A stretch of 64,000 nt of DNA from assembly GCA_964467455.1 (NCBI GenBank), contig CAYXQJ010000010.1:1-64000 (forward strand), in the 5' to 3' direction. The notes beneath the pieces are model-generated. The model ran no database searches. It saw only the letters and a program-made list of their open reading frames with translations, and was not told the origin of the DNA. The stretch is from OLB6 sp964467455. Lineage in GTDB: Bacteria; Bacteroidota; Ignavibacteria; Kapaibacteriales; Kapaibacteriaceae. Positions within the stretch are counted from its first letter, which is position 1. Every line of letters begins with the position of its first letter. Below are positions 60,555-64,000 of this stretch, one piece after another. A program made the translations under genes and the position numbers.

Positions 60555-61498
60555 GATGTACTCCGATGATTGATAGTGAATTGATACTCAAGTGTATGAT
60601 TACGGTCTTCGAGAAGTTGTGCTAACAACGCCTCCTTCGAATCGAACTTTTGTTCAGCTCGAAGGAATCGTCGGAACGTGATCGTCAGCGTCTGGTCGTA
60701 CAGGTCGGCATCCAGATCAAGGAAGTGAACTTCCAACGTCGAGGTGCGATCATCCGTGAACGTTGGCCGTGTGCCGATGTTGGCCATGCCCACAACCGTA
60801 CGGTCATCGATCACTGCCGTCACCACATACACACCATCCCCCGGCATCAGTTTGTGTTCGTCAAGGGGCTGGATGTTTGCCGTCGGCACGCCGATCGTTC
60901 TTCCACGCCCATCACCACGAACCACACGCCCCTTTACAGAATAGGGTCTGCCCAACATGCGAGTGGCATCTTCGACCTTTCCGTCGCGAAGCGCAGTACG
61001 GATCTTGGTGCTGCTCACCACAACATCGTCGCAAGCAAGCGGTGGCACACGTTCGATGGTGAAACCACATTCAGGGCCAAGACGCTGCAGCAAGTGTTCA
61101 TCACCACCACGGTCCTTGCCGAACATGTGGTCATGTCCGATGAGCATGTGTTCGACGCCGATACCTTCCACGATGATGTTGCGGATGAACTGCTCGGCAG
61201 ATGTGGCCGCAAACTCACGCGTGAAGGGGATCACTACCACAACATCGATACCAAGGGCAGCGAAGACCTCGCATCGTTCGTCGATGGTGGTCAACAACTT
61301 CACCGGCGGACGATCCGGCTTTTGCAAGACGATCTGTGGATGGGGTTCGAAGGTAACCACCACCGTCCTTCGTCCAGCGTCCTTCATGCGTTCGATGATG
61401 CCCCTGTGTCCACAATGCACACCATCAAATGTGCCGACCGTCACAACGGAGTGACGATCGAAGGGAAGTGCTTGTTCACCGTAGCGGACCGTGATCAT
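60551..61498 (-). CDS. ribF: Bifunctional riboflavin kinase/FAD synthetase
   Basis: A 315-residue enzyme that makes FMN and then FAD. The N-terminal nucleotidyltransferase domain carries VTVGTFDGVHCGHR (20-32) and the C-terminal flavokinase domain carries GRVVRGDGRGRTIGVPTANI and MANIGTRPTF, then LEVHFLD. It overlaps truB and rpsO by 4 bases each, in the usual translation-gene cluster. Confidence 0.96.
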   Translation of the reverse strand: MITVRYGEQALPFDRHSVVTVGTFDGVHCGHRGIIERMKDAGRRTVVVTFEPHPQIVLQKPDRPPVKLLTTIDERCEVFAALGIDVVVVIPFTREFAATSAEQFIRNIIVEGIGVEHMLIGHDHMFGKDRGGDEHLLQRLGPECGFTIERVPPLACDDVVVSSTKIRTALRDGKVEDATRMLGRPYSVKGRVVRGDGRGRTIGVPTANIQPLDEHKLMPGDGVYVVTAVIDDRTVVGMANIGTRPTFTDDRTSTLEVHFLDLDADLYDQTLTITFRRFLRAEQKFDSKEALLAQLLEDRNHTLEYQFTINHRSTS

Positions 61499-62190
61499 GA
61501 TGCAACGACCTCCGTGATGGCTGTGCGCATCTGTTCGATGGTGACAGCGTCGGCAACGTTGTATTCACCGATCGCTGTGCGTCGCAACATCGTCACATAA
61601 CCGCCGCATCCAAGCATGGTGCCCAGGTCGCGGGCGACGGAGCGGACGTAGGTGCCTTTGGAACACCACATCGAGAATCGCACCATGGGCCACGAGATCT
61701 CGACGTTATCAATGGCGTGGATCGTCACCGTTCGTGGACGTGGTTCGAACTCTTTGCCCTTGCGGGCGAGGTCGTATTGCCGACGTCCTTGATGTTTGAT
61801 AGCGCTGAAGGCCGGCGGGATCTGTTCGATGGTCCCGACGAATGTCTGCAGTGCCGCTTCGATCTGTTCTGCCGCGATGGGCTCGACGTTCTCGCTGATC
61901 ACTTCTTCGGCACCACGATCATCCGTTGCCGTGGTAGCACCAAGCTTCACTTCAACATCGTATCGTTTGTCGGCATCCTGGAACTGGTTGATGTCCTTTG
62001 TGGCCTTGCCAAAGCAGAGGATCAACAAACCCGTTGCCAGCGGATCCAACGTGCCGGCATGACCGACGCGTTTGACGCGCGTACAATTGCGCAGCTTAGC
62101 CACACAATCGAACGACGTCCAATCAAGTTCTTTGTCAATGAGCGCAACGGCTCCGTCCGTTCGTGCGGACAATAGCCATTCTTCCACCAT
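61495..62190 (-). CDS. truB: tRNA pseudouridine-55 synthase
   Basis: A 231-residue enzyme that makes pseudouridine 55 in the tRNA T-loop. The catalytic Asp49 lies in GHAGTLDPLATGLL. VGTIEQIPPAFSAIKHQGRRQY and SKGTYVRSVARDLG are further TruB motifs. Start chosen at Met 62190; Met 62208 or 62220 would add 6 or 10 residues and leave 8 or more bases after rbfA. The long PUA-like C-terminal extension of some TruB proteins is absent. Confidence 0.95.
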   Translation of the reverse strand: MVEEWLLSARTDGAVALIDKELDWTSFDCVAKLRNCTRVKRVGHAGTLDPLATGLLILCFGKATKDINQFQDADKRYDVEVKLGATTATDDRGAEEVISENVEPIAAEQIEAALQTFVGTIEQIPPAFSAIKHQGRRQYDLARKGKEFEPRPRTVTIHAIDNVEISWPMVRFSMWCSKGTYVRSVARDLGTMLGCGGYVTMLRRTAIGEYNVADAVTIEQMRTAITEVVAS

Positions 62191-62230
62191 CGAACGTGAT
62201 GAGATCATCGATGCCGACATTGTCGGCCGA

Positions 62231-62590
62231 TCAAGCGTCACCATCATCCTTTGGCTTGACGCTATCCAAGATCGCATTGATGCGGATCGCGCGATCAAGG
62301 GTATCGTCGATATAAAATTTCAACTGCGGCACATACCGCAACCGCACGCTCTTGCCAAGATGATGGCGCAAACGTCCGGCATGTTCCAGTTCGATGTGTT
62401 CGAGCACTTCCACCGACGTCTTGTTGCCGCCGTACACGCTCAAATACACCCGTGCTGTTTGGAGGTCCGGGCTTACCCGAACTTCCGTCACGGTGATGAA
62501 TCCAGCCGAGATCTCTTCGGCGATCCGTTGTAGGGGGCCGGCAAGTGCCTTTTGGATCTCACCTGCCACCCGTTCTGTTCTGATCGACAC
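62231..62590 (-). CDS. rbfA: 30S ribosome-binding factor A
   Basis: A 119-residue KH-fold assembly factor for the 30S subunit. RTERVAGEIQKALAGPLQRIAEE, TVTEVRVSPDLQTARVYLSVYG, and LRHHLGKSVRLRYVPQLKFYIDDTLDRA match the family closely. It lies between infB and truB as in many bacteria. Confidence 0.96.
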   Translation of the reverse strand: MSIRTERVAGEIQKALAGPLQRIAEEISAGFITVTEVRVSPDLQTARVYLSVYGGNKTSVEVLEHIELEHAGRLRHHLGKSVRLRYVPQLKFYIDDTLDRAIRINAILDSVKPKDDGDA

Positions 62591-62593
62591 GAG

Positions 62594-64000
62594 TTAGGCC
62601 AGCTTCCGTTTGATCTCAATGGTTTTATATGCTTCGATGATGTCGCCAATCGACAGATCATTGAAGCCGTTGATGTTGATACCGCATTCGTAGCCGGTGT
62701 CGACTTCGCGGACATCGTCCTTCACACGCTTGAGCGACTGAAGGGTGCCCTTGAAGATCTCGAAGCCTTCGCGAAGAACGCGGACCTTGTCGTTGCGGTT
62801 GATCTTGCCCGACTGCACGTAACAGCCGGCGATCGTCCCCAACTTGCTGATCTTGAACAGTGCTCGCACTTCCACAGTGGCCGTGATCTCTTCTTTGATA
62901 TCGGGCGAGAGGAGGCCTTCCAAGGCAGCTTGCACTTCGTTGATACAGTCGTAGATGATCGAGTAGAGGCGCACATCTACCGATTCGTTCTCTGCCAGCT
63001 TGCGGATCGCCGGCGGAACGTTCACTTGGAAGCCGACCACGATAGCGTTGGACGCAGCGGCCAGCATCACGTCGGATTCCGAGACAGCGCCAACGGCGCG
63101 ATAGATGATGCGTACTTGCACTTCCGGCGTGGCAAGCTTGAGCAACGAGTCGGAGAGGGCTTCGAGCGAACCGCTCACGTCGGCCTTCACGATCAAACGC
63201 AGCTCCTTGACGCCGCCTTGCTGGATCTGTGCAGAGATGTCGTCAAGCGTCATGTGACGCATGCCGCGGAACTGTTGTTCGCGACGGAGCTGCTGACGGC
63301 GGACGGCGACGTCGCGCGCTTCAGCGTCGGTCTCCATCTCGATCATCACATCGCCGGCATTGGGCAGGCCGTCAAAGCCCGTCACCTGCACCGGCATGGC
63401 CGGGCCGGCAGAGTCGACCTTGTTGCCACGTTCGTCGGTCATCGCACGAACACGGCCGGCGAACTGACCGCAGACGAAGATGTCGCCGATGTCGAGCGTT
63501 CCCTTTTGGACGATGACAGTGACGACATTGCCCCGCCCCTTATCAACATGGGCCTCTATGACGGTTGCACGAGCCGTACGATCGGGGTTTGCCTTGAGGT
63601 CGAGGAAGTCTGCTTCGAGGAGGATCTTCTCCAACAACTGGTCTACGTTCAGACCGGTCTTGGCTGAGAGTTCAACACACTGCGTCTTGCCGCCCCATTC
63701 TTCGATGAGGACGCCATGTTCAGAGAGTTGCTGTTTGATCTTGTCGATGTTGGCATCGGGTTTATCCACCTTGTTGATGGCAACCACGATGGGAACGTTC
63801 GCTGCTTGAGCGTGGCTGATGGCCTCGATGGTCTGAGGCATCACCGAGTCATCGGCTGCAACCACGAGGATCACGATGTCCGTTACCTGCGCACCGCGAG
63901 CACGCATGGCCGTGAAGGCCTCGTGACCCGGCGTGTCGAGGAACGTGATGTGGCGTCCGCCCGGCACCTGCACCTGATAGGCGCCGATGTGCTGCGTGAT
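62594..64000 (-). CDS. infB: Translation initiation factor IF-2 (C-terminal part, cut by the window)
   Basis: About 469 residues of IF-2 are present; the reading frame is open to the window end and lacks the N-terminal region and P-loop. Seen: the G3 motif DTPGHEAF, G4 NKVD, then the domain II, III and C-terminal domains up to the usual IIEAYKTIEIKRKLA end. IF-2 positions fMet-tRNA on the ribosome. It heads the visible rbfA-truB-ribF-rpsO-pnp cluster. Confidence 0.97.
   Translation of the reverse strand: MTQHIGAYQVQVPGGRHITFLDTPGHEAFTAMRARGAQVTDIVILVVAADDSVMPQTIEAISHAQAANVPIVVAINKVDKPDANIDKIKQQLSEHGVLIEEWGGKTQCVELSAKTGLNVDQLLEKILLEADFLDLKANPDRTARATVIEAHVDKGRGNVVTVIVQKGTLDIGDIFVCGQFAGRVRAMTDERGNKVDSAGPAMPVQVTGFDGLPNAGDVMIEMETDAEARDVAVRRQQLRREQQFRGMRHMTLDDISAQIQQGGVKELRLIVKADVSGSLEALSDSLLKLATPEVQVRIIYRAVGAVSESDVMLAAASNAIVVGFQVNVPPAIRKLAENESVDVRLYSIIYDCINEVQAALEGLLSPDIKEEITATVEVRALFKISKLGTIAGCYVQSGKINRNDKVRVLREGFEIFKGTLQSLKRVKDDVREVDTGYECGININGFNDLSIGDIIEAYKTIEIKRKLA

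Overview
The window comes from a Gram-negative bacterium, probably in the FCB group and close to Chlorobi/Ignavibacteria/Kapaibacteriota. Support: lipid A genes (lpxB, lpxK, an acyltransferase), many lipoproteins and outer-membrane barrels, at least three proteins with a type IX secretion (T9SS) C-terminal sorting domain, a DUF4835 protein and moderately high GC by eye. Shine-Dalgarno sites are visible before several genes (gyrB, pnp, the 765-residue propeller gene). No phage, transposase, rRNA or CRISPR was seen. The finer taxonomic placement is inference.

Layout. 0-7.7 kb: an Omp85-like barrel, a secreted FG-GAP-like protein, an SbtA-family transporter, and an arylsulfatase divergent from a formylglycine-generating enzyme. 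7.7-12.3 kb (minus): dnaN-recF-DUF721-gyrB without dnaA. 12.4-16.8 kb (plus): psd-pssA, purS-purQ, two TatA-type genes, gatA. 16.8-21.2 kb (minus): a beta-propeller/lipoprotein/barrel operon, and OsmC. 21.2-27.4 kb (plus): sucD, ndk, two related secreted proteins and a GAF-GAF-GGDEF-like protein. 27.4-34.8 kb (minus): an exported EEP nuclease, proline dehydrogenase, a T9SS metalloprotease, tmk, a fused tadA-rsmI gene and DUF4835. 34.8-37.2 kb (plus): a surface pair, one with a helix-hairpin-helix. 37.2-40.6 kb (minus): lpxB-LPLAT-lpxK-glutamine amidotransferase. 40.6-54.3 kb: T9SS and lipoprotein genes, an ECF sigma/anti-sigma pair, tRNA-Asn, recO, a CNNM/CorC transporter and a lipase. 54.3-64 kb (minus): infB(partial)-rbfA-truB-ribF-rpsO-pnp, prolyl oligopeptidase and a DUF1624 membrane protein.

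The most unusual feature is a dense set of short tandem-repeat arrays with units of 7, 8, 11, 12 and about 13-19 bp. Several unit families recur at unlinked loci. Some lie between genes, where they touch start or stop codons. Others lie in frame inside conserved genes. They form an insert in RecF, an insert between the catalytic Asp and His of prolyl oligopeptidase, the linker that joins TadA to RsmI, a whole lipoprotein signal peptide, and low-complexity segments of other proteins. One dodecamer family is read in two different frames in two genes and has an 11-bp period next to the tRNA gene. This resembles the heptameric short tandem repeats of some cyanobacteria, but with several families and frequent protein-coding use. 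Separately, the heptamer GCCCCCT/AGGGGGC occurs about 40 times, singly, in all reading frames.

Functional themes: the envelope (lipid A, phosphatidylethanolamine synthesis, Tat export, T9SS cargo, lipoproteins) and core information processing (replication, recombination, translation initiation, tRNA/rRNA modification, RNA decay).
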